Source of the DNA: Neobacillus sp. YX16
GTDB taxonomy: Bacteria > Bacillota > Bacilli > Bacillales > Cytobacillaceae
Length of the DNA stretch: 64,000 bases
Direction: 5' to 3'
NCBI RefSeq assembly: GCF_030123505.1
Contig: NZ_CP126115.1
Coordinates: forward strand, 4,416,001-4,480,000
Position numbers and translations under genes: made by a program. The notes beneath the pieces were generated by a model. It made no database searches. It saw nothing but the letters and a program-made list of their open reading frames with translations, and was not told where the DNA came from. Shown here piece after piece: positions 45,004-53,159 of this stretch (position 1 is its first letter; each line of letters begins with the position of its first letter).

Positions 45004-46554
45004 TTAAAGTGGAATATTGCCGTGTTTCTTGAATGGTCTGGATTCTTTTTTATTACGAAGCATTTCTAATGCTTGAATAATTTTTATTCTCGTTTCCCGC
45101 GGGTCAATGACATCATCGACCATCCCTCTGCTGGCAGCTACATATGGATTTGCAAACTTTTCTCGATATTCTTCAATCTTTTGCTGCCTTACTTGTTCAG
45201 GATTATCACTATTTTGGATTTCTTTCGCAAAAATGATATTGGCAGCACCCTGTGGACCCATTACGGCAATTTCTGCATTTGGCCAAGCATAGACTAAATC
45301 TGCTCCAATAGATTTACTATTAAGTGCTACATATGCCCCGCCGTAAGCCTTTCTTAAAATTACCGTCAGCTTTGGAACAGTGGCTTCTGAATAAGCAAAT
45401 AATATTTTCGCACCATGGCGAATAATCCCCCCATGCTCCTGTTTAACTCCAGGAAAGAAACCTGTTACATCCTCAAATGTAATAATCGGGATATTAAACG
45501 AATCACAGGTACGAATAAATCTTGCGGCTTTATCGGATGAATTAATATCAAGACCGCCCGCCATCACTTTTGGCTGGTTGCAAACAAGTCCTACACTCTC
45601 GCCTTTAATTCGCGCAAAACCTACGACGATATTTTTCGCAAAGTTTTTTTGAATTTCCATAAAGGAGTCTGCATCACAAACTTGTTCAATTACCTTGCGG
45701 ACATCATATGGACGGATAGCGTCGAATGGAATAACATCTGTTAAATCAGGACGATAATCATTTTCCTCTTCAACTTCTAATCTTGGAGGTTTTTCTTCAT
45801 TATTTTGCGGCAGATAGCTTAGAAGTTTACGAACCTCTTCTAAGACTTCCTGCTCAGAAGGAGATTCAAAATGAGCATTTCCACTAATACTATTATGAAC
45901 ATGTGCTCCTCCAAGATCCTCTGCAGAAATTTTCTCACCCGTTACGGTTTCAATTACTTTTGGACCCGTAATAAACATTTGACTTGTTTTTTCAACCATA
46001 AAAACAAAATCGGTAATGGCAGGTGAATAAACCGCTCCTCCGGCACATGGACCCATTATGACGGATATTTGCGGAATTACCCCTGAATAAATCGCATTTC
46101 GATAAAAAATATGTCCGTAACCATCCAGCGAGACAACACCTTCTTGGATTCGAGCACCACCCGAGTCATTTAAGCCGACAAATGGTGTACCGTTTTTAGC
46201 GGCTAAATCCATAACCGTTGCTATTTTTTTTGCATGCATTTCCCCAAGCGCACCGCCAAATACGGTAAAATCTTGTGAAAATAAGTAGATTGGCCGGCCA
46301 TTTACTTTTCCATAACCAGTAACAACACCGTCACCAGGTCCTTTCTGTTCATCCAAACCAAAGTCATTGGTTCTGTGCTCTATAAATGGACTTAATTCTA
46401 CGAAAGATCCTTTATCTACTAAAAGCTCTATTCTTTCTCTTGCGGTTAATTTCCCCTTTTCATGCTGTTTATCAATTCTTTCGTCACCGCCACCAAGCTC
46501 TACTTCCCGGCGCTTATCATACAATTCATTAATTTTTTCATAGATGTCTATCAT
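45004..46554 (-). CDS. yqjD: Acyl-CoA carboxylase carboxyltransferase subunit (propionyl-CoA / methylmalonyl-CoA)
   Basis: 516-aa carboxyltransferase. N-terminal domain: GKLTARERIELLVDKGSF, FTVFGGALGEMHAKKI (about 98) and GLNDSGGARIQEGV (oxyanion loop, about 128-141). C-terminal domain: ITFEDVTGFFPGVKQEHGGI and LRKAYGGAYVALNSK. It carboxylates propionyl-CoA when paired with a biotin carboxylase/BCCP protein. No biotin carboxylase or biotin carrier is encoded in this window, so those must come from elsewhere. Six bp after yqjC. The link to mutAB suggests propionate flux. Confidence 0.92.
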   Translation of the reverse strand: MIDIYEKINELYDKRREVELGGGDERIDKQHEKGKLTARERIELLVDKGSFVELSPFIEHRTNDFGLDEQKGPGDGVVTGYGKVNGRPIYLFSQDFTVFGGALGEMHAKKIATVMDLAAKNGTPFVGLNDSGGARIQEGVVSLDGYGHIFYRNAIYSGVIPQISVIMGPCAGGAVYSPAITDFVFMVEKTSQMFITGPKVIETVTGEKISAEDLGGAHVHNSISGNAHFESPSEQEVLEEVRKLLSYLPQNNEEKPPRLEVEEENDYRPDLTDVIPFDAIRPYDVRKVIEQVCDADSFMEIQKNFAKNIVVGFARIKGESVGLVCNQPKVMAGGLDINSSDKAARFIRTCDSFNIPIITFEDVTGFFPGVKQEHGGIIRHGAKILFAYSEATVPKLTVILRKAYGGAYVALNSKSIGADLVYAWPNAEIAVMGPQGAANIIFAKEIQNSDNPEQVRQQKIEEYREKFANPYVAASRGMVDDVIDPRETRIKIIQALEMLRNKKESRPFKKHGNIPL

Positions 46555-46560
46555 ATACCC

Positions 46561-46965
46561 TCATCCCTTCTTTTCGCATAGCTCGACTAATACACCTGAT
46601 GTTGACTTTGGATGCATGAAGGCAATATGAGCCCCCCCTGCACCAATCCTTGGCTCCTTATCAATCATCCTAATTCCTTTTTCATTCATTTCCTTGATTC
46701 TTTCTTCAATTGAATCAACGCCAAGTGCGACATGGTGTATCCCCTCACCACGTTTTTCAATAAATTGGGCAATTGTGCTTTCCTCCGAAGTTGGCTCTAG
46801 CAGCTCGAGTTTTGTTTCTCCTGCCTTAAGAAACGCAACTCTAACCTTTTGACTCTCGACTACTTCAATCCCTAGTAATGGCAAATTAAGTACTTCTGTG
46901 TAAAAAGGCAGTGAAGTCTCAATCGTTCGAACAGCAATTCCAATGTGATCCACTTTTTTAATCAT
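46561..46965 (-). CDS. yqjC: Methylmalonyl-CoA epimerase
   Basis: 134-aa vicinal-oxygen-chelate protein converting (S)- to (R)-methylmalonyl-CoA. Start ATG 46965 (AGAGGGG 5 bp before) gives MIKKVDHIGIAVRTIETSLP. Metal ligands are His7 in VDHIGIAV, the His in GIHHVALGVDSI (about 83) and the Glu in GVLVELCEKKG at the C-terminus. Directly upstream of yqjD; with yqjD and mutAB it completes the propionyl-CoA to succinyl-CoA route. Confidence 0.93.
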   Translation of the reverse strand: MIKKVDHIGIAVRTIETSLPFYTEVLNLPLLGIEVVESQKVRVAFLKAGETKLELLEPTSEESTIAQFIEKRGEGIHHVALGVDSIEERIKEMNEKGIRMIDKEPRIGAGGAHIAFMHPKSTSGVLVELCEKKG

Positions 46966-47127
46966 TTTTACCCCTCTATTTTTCAAAATTATAATAGTTT
47001 CGACAATTACCATATTCGCTATAAAATTCATAATTCCTTCCCAAATTGAGATGTTGTTCCATTGTTCATTTGGGCTTTTCCCTGTAAAATAGAAATAATG
47101 CTATTTAATATAAAGGGGGAACCCACT

Positions 47128-47220
47128 TTGTCAAAGAAAACAAGAAAAATTGTTGTCTACTTAATGTTAATCGCTATGTTAGCCTCAACTCTCTTAATCG
47201 GGATTGCGCAATTTATTTAA
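47128..47220 (+). CDS. prli42: Stressosome-associated miniprotein Prli42-like, 30 aa
   Basis: TTG start with AAAGGGGGA 8 bp upstream; product MSKKTRKIVVYLMLIAMLAS then TLLIGIAQFI. The short basic head followed by one hydrophobic helix with the pattern KIVVYLM-x-x-AM-x-x-STLL is that of Prli42, the Listeria membrane miniprotein that anchors the stressosome, with homologues across Firmicutes. Family recall is from memory. Followed by its own strong terminator. Divergent from yqjC-yqjD. Confidence 0.75.
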   Translation: MSKKTRKIVVYLMLIAMLASTLLIGIAQFI

Positions 47221-47240
47221 TTAAAACAAAACATAGACAA

Positions 47241-47268
47241 GGGACTGTTCAGGAGAACAGTCCCTTTT
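47241..47268. terminator. Terminator after prli42
   Basis: Perfect stem GGGACTGTTC / GAACAGTCCC followed by TTTTATTCTTT. It also lies at the 3' end of the convergent L,D-transpeptidase gene. Confidence 0.92.
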
Positions 47269-47785
47269 ATTCTTTATCAATGGCTCCATTTTCTATTCCG
47301 AGCTGCTCAAATGTCTTATTCGTTGAAGTGACTAAGATTTTTGTCCCTAATGGAATTAAGGGATACAAGGAGGAAATGACTTCATTCTGTGTACGAATGC
47401 AGCCTTGTGAAACATACCTCCCAATGGAAGCAGGCTGATTGGTTCCATGAATTCCGTAGATTCGTCCATCCGTTTCCTCGGCATCAAAGCCAATCCATCT
47501 GGAGCCAAGGGGATTTTCAGGATCACCACCTGGAATGTCCTTCCGGCGATAATAGGGATCCTCTGCTTTTATCGTAATCGTAAAAAGTCCTTCTGGAGTT
47601 AAATCTTTGGTTTTTCCAGTTCCAACACTCACAACGGTTTGGACCCTATTATCGTCAATTAAAGCCAATTCATTTGTTGTTTTATTGACAATAACGAAAG
47701 GATCACCAGGGAGTGGGTTTGGCCCAAGCGGCCAAAGGGGGGAAATAAAAAAAGCAAACAGGATTGGCGATAGTATCTTTATCAT
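47267..47785 (-). CDS. L,D-transpeptidase (YkuD domain), secreted
   Basis: 172-aa protein with an N-terminal signal peptide or anchor (MIKILSPILFAFFISPLW). The YkuD catalytic domain has IYGIHGTNQPASIG (His, about 110) and the nucleophile motif VSQGCIRTQNEVI (S-x-G-C-I-R, about 129-134). Such enzymes form 3-3 cross-links or modify peptidoglycan; in Bacillus homologues are often spore-wall associated. Start ATG 47785 (AGGTGG 5 bp upstream). It lies between yqjC and yqjA, where B. subtilis has yqjB. Confidence 0.9.
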   Translation of the reverse strand: MIKILSPILFAFFISPLWPLGPNPLPGDPFVIVNKTTNELALIDDNRVQTVVSVGTGKTKDLTPEGLFTITIKAEDPYYRRKDIPGGDPENPLGSRWIGFDAEETDGRIYGIHGTNQPASIGRYVSQGCIRTQNEVISSLYPLIPLGTKILVTSTNKTFEQLGIENGAIDKE

Positions 47786-47808
47786 AAAATCCACCTGCCA
47801 TTTTTTCC

Positions 47809-48792
47809 TTAGTTTGCTTCAAGTTTCCTCGGTTTATTCCATTTTGATGTCTTAAAGGAACTTTTAATGATTAAATATTCATTCATTTCTTTCACTAACT
47901 GCAACAGTGCAGCGCGTACTTCAAATTCTTCTCTGGTTTTCGGGAGGTCCATTTCTTCAAATTCCATTTTCATCTCTTTTAATTTTCCTATATAAATATG
48001 AGCTGTATTTCCTGGCCGTATATTTTTGGACAGTTCTTCCAGAAATTCAGCAATCATTTTCCCTTGGGGTAATGTAACCGTAAGGGAAGTAACAATTGGT
48101 AAAACACGCTCAATAATTTCAAATTGCTTTTCTCTCATTTTAAAATAATGAAAATAGTCATCTTCATCCCTTAAAAAGTGGTTTTCTACCTCTCGAAAGG
48201 CAAATGATTTTGCTTCTTCTAGTAATTTAGCTGTTTCCGTAATTTCTTGTCCGGACCAATCACTTTCCCCTGTTCTTAAAAATTTGACCATTTCACAAAA
48301 AATGACTTTAAAATTATCCTCTAATTTCAATTGATATTGTTTTAATCTATTATCTGCACTTGGCATATAGAGATTAATAATGAGTGCTACTCCAATTCCG
48401 ATAATAATAACACCCAGCTCATTAATAAAAAGACCTACAGATAAATGGTTAGCCATATAGATATGTAAAATAATTACACTACTCGTAACAATTCCATCGT
48501 TAGCTTTGAACATGACAACAGTTGGGATAAAGAATAATAGCATAATTCCAATTACGATCGGATGGTATCCGATAACCTCGAAAAATAGACTTGAAAATGC
48601 CATAGCTATAACACAAGCTAAAAATCGATCCCAAGAAGCACGTACAGATTTTCTTTTCGTTACCTTTATACACAAAATAGTTAAGATTCCCGCTGAGGCA
48701 AAGTTGTCTAAACCTAACTGTTGTGCAAGTAAGATAGAGATAGCAGTTCCTAGAGCGGTTTTTATCGTCCGATAGCCAATTCGATATTTCAT
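47809..48792 (-). CDS. yqjA: Aromatic acid exporter family protein YqjA (DUF939)
   Basis: 327-aa membrane protein: an N-terminal half with about four to five hydrophobic helices (residues about 10-145, KTALGTAISILLAQQLGLDN and VIGIMLLFFIPTVVMF visible) and a long soluble helical C-terminal half. This matches the DUF939/YgaE-type aromatic acid exporter (AaeB-like) family. ATG 48792 follows GAGGAGA. 23 bp upstream of the L,D-transpeptidase gene. Substrate not proven; linkage to aromatic catabolism here is not implied by position. Confidence 0.85.
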   Translation of the reverse strand: MKYRIGYRTIKTALGTAISILLAQQLGLDNFASAGILTILCIKVTKRKSVRASWDRFLACVIAMAFSSLFFEVIGYHPIVIGIMLLFFIPTVVMFKANDGIVTSSVIILHIYMANHLSVGLFINELGVIIIGIGVALIINLYMPSADNRLKQYQLKLEDNFKVIFCEMVKFLRTGESDWSGQEITETAKLLEEAKSFAFREVENHFLRDEDDYFHYFKMREKQFEIIERVLPIVTSLTVTLPQGKMIAEFLEELSKNIRPGNTAHIYIGKLKEMKMEFEEMDLPKTREEFEVRAALLQLVKEMNEYLIIKSSFKTSKWNKPRKLEAN

Positions 48793-48811
48793 AGCATTTC
48801 TCCTCAAATAA

Positions 48812-48839
48812 AAAAAGATGATCTAAATAGACCATCTTT
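48812..48839 (-). terminator. Terminator after artM
   Basis: Stem AAAGATGGTC / GATCATCTTT with one mismatch, followed by TTTT on the minus strand. Confidence 0.7.
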
Positions 48840-48851
48840 AGCTTATCCTTA

Positions 48852-49574
48852 TTAGAGCATTTTTTGCAAGAAATCTTGTGCACGCTTGCTCTTTGGGTTT
48901 GTAAAAAATTCTTGCGGTTTTGCATCTTCGACTAGGACTCCACCATCTAGGAATAGGACTCGATCCGCCACTTCGCGGGCAAAACCCATTTCATGAGTCA
49001 CAATCGCCATCGTCATCCCAGTGTGAGCTAGGGATTTCATTACTTCAAGTACTTCTTTCACCATTTCTGGATCAAGCGCTGAGGTTGGTTCATCAAAAAG
49101 CATAACGTCCGGCTCCATTGCCAATGCTCTTGCAATGGCAACACGCTGCTTTTGCCCACCAGATAATCTTGTCGGATATTCATTTGCTTTTTCTGCTAAT
49201 CCTACTCTATCTAACAAATCAAAAGCTATCTTTTCTGCCTCAGTCTTTGCTAACCCTTTTACCTTAACCGGTGCATAGGTGAGATTCTGCAAAACGGTTT
49301 TATGCGGGAATAAATGGAAATGTTGAAAAACCATACCAACGTTTTGCCGCACCTTCATAATATTAGTCTTTTTATCTGTAACATCCTGTCCGCCTACAAA
49401 TATTTTTCCGCCCGTTGGGTTTTCAAGAAGATTCATACAGCGAAGGAAGGTTGACTTTCCTGAACCGGATGGTCCAATAATGGCTACAACTTCTCCTGCC
49501 TCAATTGTTGTGGTGATTCCCTTTAAAACTTCGAGCTTCCCATAATTTTTATGCAAATCTTCAACCTTAATCAC
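48852..49574 (-). CDS. artM: Arginine ABC transporter ATP-binding protein
   Basis: 240-aa polar amino acid transport ATPase. Walker [10 protein letters not shown] (residues about 34-42), Q-loop [19 protein letters not shown], signature [15 protein letters not shown] (about 136-150), Walker [17 protein letters not shown]-loop VTHEMGF. Overlaps artQ by 8 bp. Third gene of artP-artQ-artM, named after the B. subtilis arginine system (YqiXYZ); actual substrate could be another polar amino acid. Confidence 0.93.
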   Translation of the reverse strand: MIKVEDLHKNYGKLEVLKGITTTIEAGEVVAIIGPSGSGKSTFLRCMNLLENPTGGKIFVGGQDVTDKKTNIMKVRQNVGMVFQHFHLFPHKTVLQNLTYAPVKVKGLAKTEAEKIAFDLLDRVGLAEKANEYPTRLSGGQKQRVAIARALAMEPDVMLFDEPTSALDPEMVKEVLEVMKSLAHTGMTMAIVTHEMGFAREVADRVLFLDGGVLVEDAKPQEFFTNPKSKRAQDFLQKML

Positions 49575-50226
49575 TGCGTCTCATTCTCCTTTCAACCACT
49601 TTTCCAAGGAATGTCAAGGTCACGACCATTAAATAATAAATAAGTCCAGCTATTAATAGTGGTTCGAAAAACGAATAATTTTCGGCCCCAACTTGATAGG
49701 AGCGGCGCATGATATCCATTACACCAATAGTAGTGACAATCGCAGATTCCTTGGTTAATGTGATAAATTCGTTCATTAAAGCAGGCAAAATATTTTTAAG
49801 AGCCTGCGGTAATATGATATCCCACATCATTTTCGAATAAGGGACACCCAGAGCCATTGCAGCTTCCTGCTGACCTTTATCAATTGCCTGAATTCCTGCT
49901 CTAATAATCTCAGATATGTAAGCACCAGAATTAAGCGCAAAGGATAGAATCGCAGCTGTATAAGGTTCGATTTGATAACCGATTAACTGTGGTGAACCAT
50001 AATAGATTAACATCAGCTGTAATACGAGCGGAGTCCCTCGGAAAATTGAGGTGTAGGCGTCAGCCAACCATCCAAGAAATTTATATTTGCTAATTTTAAA
50101 TAAAGAAAGGATAATTCCTAAAATAAAGCCTATTATCCCTGCCAAAATGACAATTTTAAGGGTAACAAATATTCCCTCTAAAATGTATGGCATTGAAGGA
50201 ATGAATTGTCCGAAATCTAAGTTCAT
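49567..50226 (-). CDS. artQ: Arginine ABC transporter permease
   Basis: 219-aa HisMQ-type permease with five membrane helices and the EAA loop [22 protein letters not shown] (given in parts: [20 protein letters not shown], residues about 120-140). The N-terminal [20 protein letters not shown] is typical of polar amino acid permeases. Separated from artP by 74 bp holding a long hairpin, and overlaps artM. Confidence 0.93.
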   Translation of the reverse strand: MNLDFGQFIPSMPYILEGIFVTLKIVILAGIIGFILGIILSLFKISKYKFLGWLADAYTSIFRGTPLVLQLMLIYYGSPQLIGYQIEPYTAAILSFALNSGAYISEIIRAGIQAIDKGQQEAAMALGVPYSKMMWDIILPQALKNILPALMNEFITLTKESAIVTTIGVMDIMRRSYQVGAENYSFFEPLLIAGLIYYLMVVTLTFLGKVVERRMRRSD

Positions 50227-50260
50227 TCATCTGCCGTCCTCTCTATGTAATGAAATTAGT

Positions 50261-50290
50261 AAGACGTTCAGAAGACTTTCTGAACGTCTT
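50261..50290 (-). promoter_or_regulatory. Intergenic hairpin between artP and artQ
   Basis: Perfect 11-bp stem AAGACGTTCAG / CTGAACGTCTT, 8-nt loop, without a T-tract. It could stabilise the artP mRNA or attenuate downstream transcription. Confidence 0.5.
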
Positions 50291-50300
50291 GGTTGTAGAA

Positions 50301-51077
50301 TTAGTTTTCCCCACCAAACCACTTAACAATCAATTCTTGCAGCTCGCCATTATCTTTCATTTCTTGAAGCTCTTTGTTAAATTCCTCTGTTAAATCACTA
50401 TCCTTCGGAAATGCAATCGCAGATCCTGCTTCCTCTGGGTCATCGCTGATTGTGAAGCTAGTTAAATCCGCTTCTTTATCAAGATATCCTTTAGCCACTG
50501 TATCTTCAATAATGATAGCATCAAAACGGCCGGCTTTCAATTCTTGAATAAGTTCTGGGATTCTGTTACGATTCTCAACTTTTATAGCTACCGTTTCATT
50601 AATTTCGTCTGCTTTACCTTCTTGAATAGAACCTAACTGAACGCCAACTGTTTTACCTTTTAAATCTTCTACTGTTGCAATTCCACTGTCTTTTTTAGAG
50701 ATAACCATGTGCTGCGCTGTATAGTAGATATCACTGAAGTCTACGTTTTTCTTTCTTTTCTCGGTTGGAGTCATACCCGCTAAGACAAAGTCAGCTTGTC
50801 CAGATTTAAGTGACTGAACTAAACCGCCAAAATCCATATCTTTCACTTCAACTTCATAGCCAAGTTTTCCAGCAATTGCATTAGCTAAGTCAACATCAAA
50901 ACCAATAATTTCGTCACTTTTATCTGACTCAATATATTCAAACGGCGCATAATCGGCAGAGGTTGCCATCACTAGTGTCTTTTTATCACCTGTTTTAGCA
51001 TCTTTACTTTCTCCACAGCCTGCAAGTACACCAACAGCTAAAATCATTATTAATAATAAACCAATTACCTTTTTCAT
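50301..51077 (-). CDS. artP: Arginine ABC transporter substrate-binding lipoprotein
   Basis: 258-aa SBP family 3 lipoprotein. Signal peptide with lipobox LAGC (MKKVIGLLLIMILAVGVLAG-C, Cys21) and SBP3 motifs: ADYAPFEYI, IIGFDVDLANAIAGKLGYEV and DFVLAGMTPTEKRKKNVDFS. AGGAGG ribosome site. Expected to be the most expressed component, consistent with the following hairpin. Substrate by analogy is arginine; not visible from sequence. Confidence 0.93.
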   Translation of the reverse strand: MKKVIGLLLIMILAVGVLAGCGESKDAKTGDKKTLVMATSADYAPFEYIESDKSDEIIGFDVDLANAIAGKLGYEVEVKDMDFGGLVQSLKSGQADFVLAGMTPTEKRKKNVDFSDIYYTAQHMVISKKDSGIATVEDLKGKTVGVQLGSIQEGKADEINETVAIKVENRNRIPELIQELKAGRFDAIIIEDTVAKGYLDKEADLTSFTISDDPEEAGSAIAFPKDSDLTEEFNKELQEMKDNGELQELIVKWFGGEN

Positions 51078-51156
51078 TTGTTTTCCTCCTATAATTTTCT
51101 GAAAATTTAAATTTGATTTTAATACTACTTTTACTAACTTTATAGAGTTAAAATTT

Positions 51157-51169
51157 AATATTTATGCAA
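51157..51169 (-). promoter_or_regulatory. Repeated motif 1 upstream of artP
   Basis: TTGCATAAATATT on the minus strand. A near copy lies 38 bp upstream. Could be an ARG-box half or a -35 hexamer (TTGCAT). Confidence 0.35.
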
Positions 51170-51194
51170 CGTAATGAATTTTAACACACGATAA

Positions 51195-51207
51195 AATAAT
51201 TATGCAA
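51195..51207 (-). promoter_or_regulatory. Repeated motif 2 upstream of artP
   Basis: TTGCATAATTATT on the minus strand, one base different from the motif at 51157. Remaining sequence in this roughly 170-bp stretch is AT-rich without other recognisable sites. Confidence 0.35.
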
Positions 51208-51246
51208 GTATATTTATAAAAATTTATTATTACTTTTTTAAAATAA

Positions 51247-51429
51247 GGCTGTGTTAAAGGCGACTGTTGATTTTAGAACCTGTTGGTTGGAGCGGAAGGC
51301 GCTTGACTCCTGCGGGATGAACGAGCTGAGTGAGACCCCGCAGGTCGGGACGACCGAGGAGGCTCACGGGCGAGCCCGCGGAAAGCATAGCGCCTGGAGC
51401 GCAAATCAACAGCCGAATTTAACACAGCC
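51247..51429 (+). mobile_element. Family B MITE-like element, short copy (183 bp)
   Basis: Perfect 12-bp inverted termini GGCTGTGTTAAA / TTTAACACAGCC and an exact 8-bp flanking duplication TAAAATAA (51239-51246 and 51430-51437). The interior differs from the 261-bp copy: it contains ACTCCTGCGGGATGAACGAG, GACCCCGCAGG and GAGGAGGCTCACGGG, giving a folded GC-rich core, while the outer 40 bp are shared. No coding capacity. Confidence 0.85.
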
Positions 51430-51440
51430 TAAAATAAAAA

Positions 51441-51470
51441 AAAGCTAATCCCTCGTTAGAGAAATTAGCC
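51441..51470 (-). terminator. Terminator after brxB
   Basis: GCTAAT / ATTAGC stem with a 14-nt loop and TTTTTTTTT on the minus strand. Confidence 0.65.
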
Positions 51471-51483
51471 CTTTTGACATGAT

Positions 51484-51921
51484 TTATAGTTCTTCACAGT
51501 TTTCTTCGAATTCTTTTTGTAGTCTTGCTACTACTGTTGCTGGATCGTAGCCTTCAATTTGGTGTCTTTCAACCATTGATACAATTTTTCCGTCTTTTAA
51601 TAATGCAAAGGACGGTGAGGATGGTGGATAGCCTGTAAAATAACTGCGTGCTTTTTCTGTTGCTTCTTTATCTTGACCTGCAAAAACGGTAACAAGATTG
51701 TCTGGACGTTTATCATAATGAAGGGCATGAGCCGCTGCTGGGCGTGCAATGCCGCCAGCACAACCGCATACAGAATTGATCATTACTAAGGTTGTACCTT
51801 TTTGTTCAAGCGCTTCTTCAACCTCTTCAGGTGTTTTAAGTTCTTTATAACCAGCTGCCGTGATCTCACTACGTGCTTGAGTCACAACATCATTCATGAA
51901 AAAATTGAAATCCATGCTCAT
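51484..51921 (-). CDS. brxB: Bacilliredoxin BrxB
   Basis: 145-aa UPF0403/DUF1094 protein that removes bacillithiol from S-bacillithiolated proteins. The redox motif CGC is in [17 protein letters not shown] (residues about 50-66), followed by [19 protein letters not shown] and [13 protein letters not shown]. Start ATG 51921 (AGGAGTG 6 bp upstream), 145 aa as for the B. subtilis homologue YqiW. Its presence indicates bacillithiol in the host, relevant to the DinB-fold gene at 26942. Confidence 0.95.
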   Translation of the reverse strand: MSMDFNFFMNDVVTQARSEITAAGYKELKTPEEVEEALEQKGTTLVMINSVCGCAGGIARPAAAHALHYDKRPDNLVTVFAGQDKEATEKARSYFTGYPPSSPSFALLKDGKIVSMVERHQIEGYDPATVVARLQKEFEENCEEL

Positions 51922-52010
51922 ACTTTTCACTCCTAAATTTATGTCGATATAACTATATGATAACAGTAAAAATGTGTTTTTTCCAAACGATAAAGATTAT
52001 TTTTCTAAAA

Positions 52011-52038
52011 AAGACGACTGTCAACAATCAAAAGTCGT
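52011..52038 (-). terminator. Terminator after meaB
   Basis: ACGACT / AGTCGT stem with an AT-rich loop, followed by TTTTTT on the minus strand. Confidence 0.55.
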
Positions 52039-53159
52039 TACTTTTTTGATAAGAATGCATTAAATAGAATTTCTACTGCAGTTGCTGCTGTTTTTTCTCC
52101 TGCCATTACTTCATTTTCTAATTGTGGAAGCTGGAGCTTTACCTTTGGATGATGGAAGAAGCTGTAATGCAACTGATCAGTGATTAAGGAATAAATCCAA
52201 TCACGCTGCTGTCCTTTTCGTCTTTCCTCAAAAACTCCTCGTGACTTTCCTTTTTCCTCAAAATCCTTTATGACTTCCCAAACCTCTTTAATACCTTCCC
52301 CTGTTAAAGAGGAGCAGGTATAAGCCTTCGATCCCCATCCCTTAGTAGCCGGCTGAAGAAAGTGCAGGATACGGCTATATTCTTTTCTCGTCTGCTCTGC
52401 TTTTACTTTATTAGCTCCGTCTGCTTTATGAACAAGGACTGCATCTGCTAATTCCATAATCCCTTTCTTCATCCCTTGCAATTCATCACCCGCACCTGTC
52501 AGAACAAGGAGCATGAAAAAATCAACCATGTCGCGTATGATCACTTCACTCTGACCCACCCCGACGGTTTCGATTAAAATCACATCAAAGCCTGCTGCTT
52601 CGCATATCAGCATCGCTTCTCTTGTCTTTCGATGAACTCCGCCCAATTTACCTGCCGTTGGTGAGGGTCGAATAAAAGCCCTTGGATTTCGGGACAGCTG
52701 TTCCATCCTTGTTTTATCACCAAGGATACTTCCACCTGAAAGACTAGAGCTTGGATCAATTGCCAGTACAGCGACCCTTAGCCCAAGGTCACAAAGGTAA
52801 GTGCCAAACGCCTCAATAAAAGTGCTCTTCCCAGCACCCGGTACACCCGTTATTCCGATACGGATTGATTTCCCACTGTGAGACAAGAGCTTTTGGAGCA
52901 GCTCCTGTGCTTTAGGGAAATGCTGTTCAGCATTACTTTCAATCAGAGTTATGGCCCGTGCCAGCTGCCCTCTATTACCTGACAGCACGCCATCAACTAA
53001 CTCTTCAACCGAAGGTTCCTTTGTCTGACGTTTACGATAGACAATATTTTTTTCAATGACTACAGACTGGCCTTCCTGCTCTTGCCCTTTTTTTATTACG
53101 GTTGAGAATTTTTCCGGTTCATTCGGGTCGCTCCATTCCGGTTTCATATCCTCAGACAT
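52038..53159 (-). CDS. meaB: Methylmalonyl-CoA mutase-associated GTPase MeaB
   Basis: 373-aa G3E GTPase (ArgK/MeaB) that protects and reactivates B12-dependent mutase. Walker A GITGVPGAGKSTFIEAFG (about residues 104-121), switch LAIDPSSSLSGGSILGDKTR, Walker B FDVILIETVGVGQSE, and the specificity HKAD in DAVLVHKADGAN. Its ATG follows the mutB stop without a gap, so translation is coupled. Upstream partner is mutB. Confidence 0.95.
   Translation of the reverse strand: MSEDMKPEWSDPNEPEKFSTVIKKGQEQEGQSVVIEKNIVYRKRQTKEPSVEELVDGVLSGNRGQLARAITLIESNAEQHFPKAQELLQKLLSHSGKSIRIGITGVPGAGKSTFIEAFGTYLCDLGLRVAVLAIDPSSSLSGGSILGDKTRMEQLSRNPRAFIRPSPTAGKLGGVHRKTREAMLICEAAGFDVILIETVGVGQSEVIIRDMVDFFMLLVLTGAGDELQGMKKGIMELADAVLVHKADGANKVKAEQTRKEYSRILHFLQPATKGWGSKAYTCSSLTGEGIKEVWEVIKDFEEKGKSRGVFEERRKGQQRDWIYSLITDQLHYSFFHHPKVKLQLPQLENEVMAGEKTAATAVEILFNAFLSKK

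Noticed and set aside
47809..48792. YqjA as the exporter for the gentisate pathway
   Set aside because: Family name suggests aromatic acids, but it is about 16 kb away and present at this locus in B. subtilis, which lacks the cluster here.
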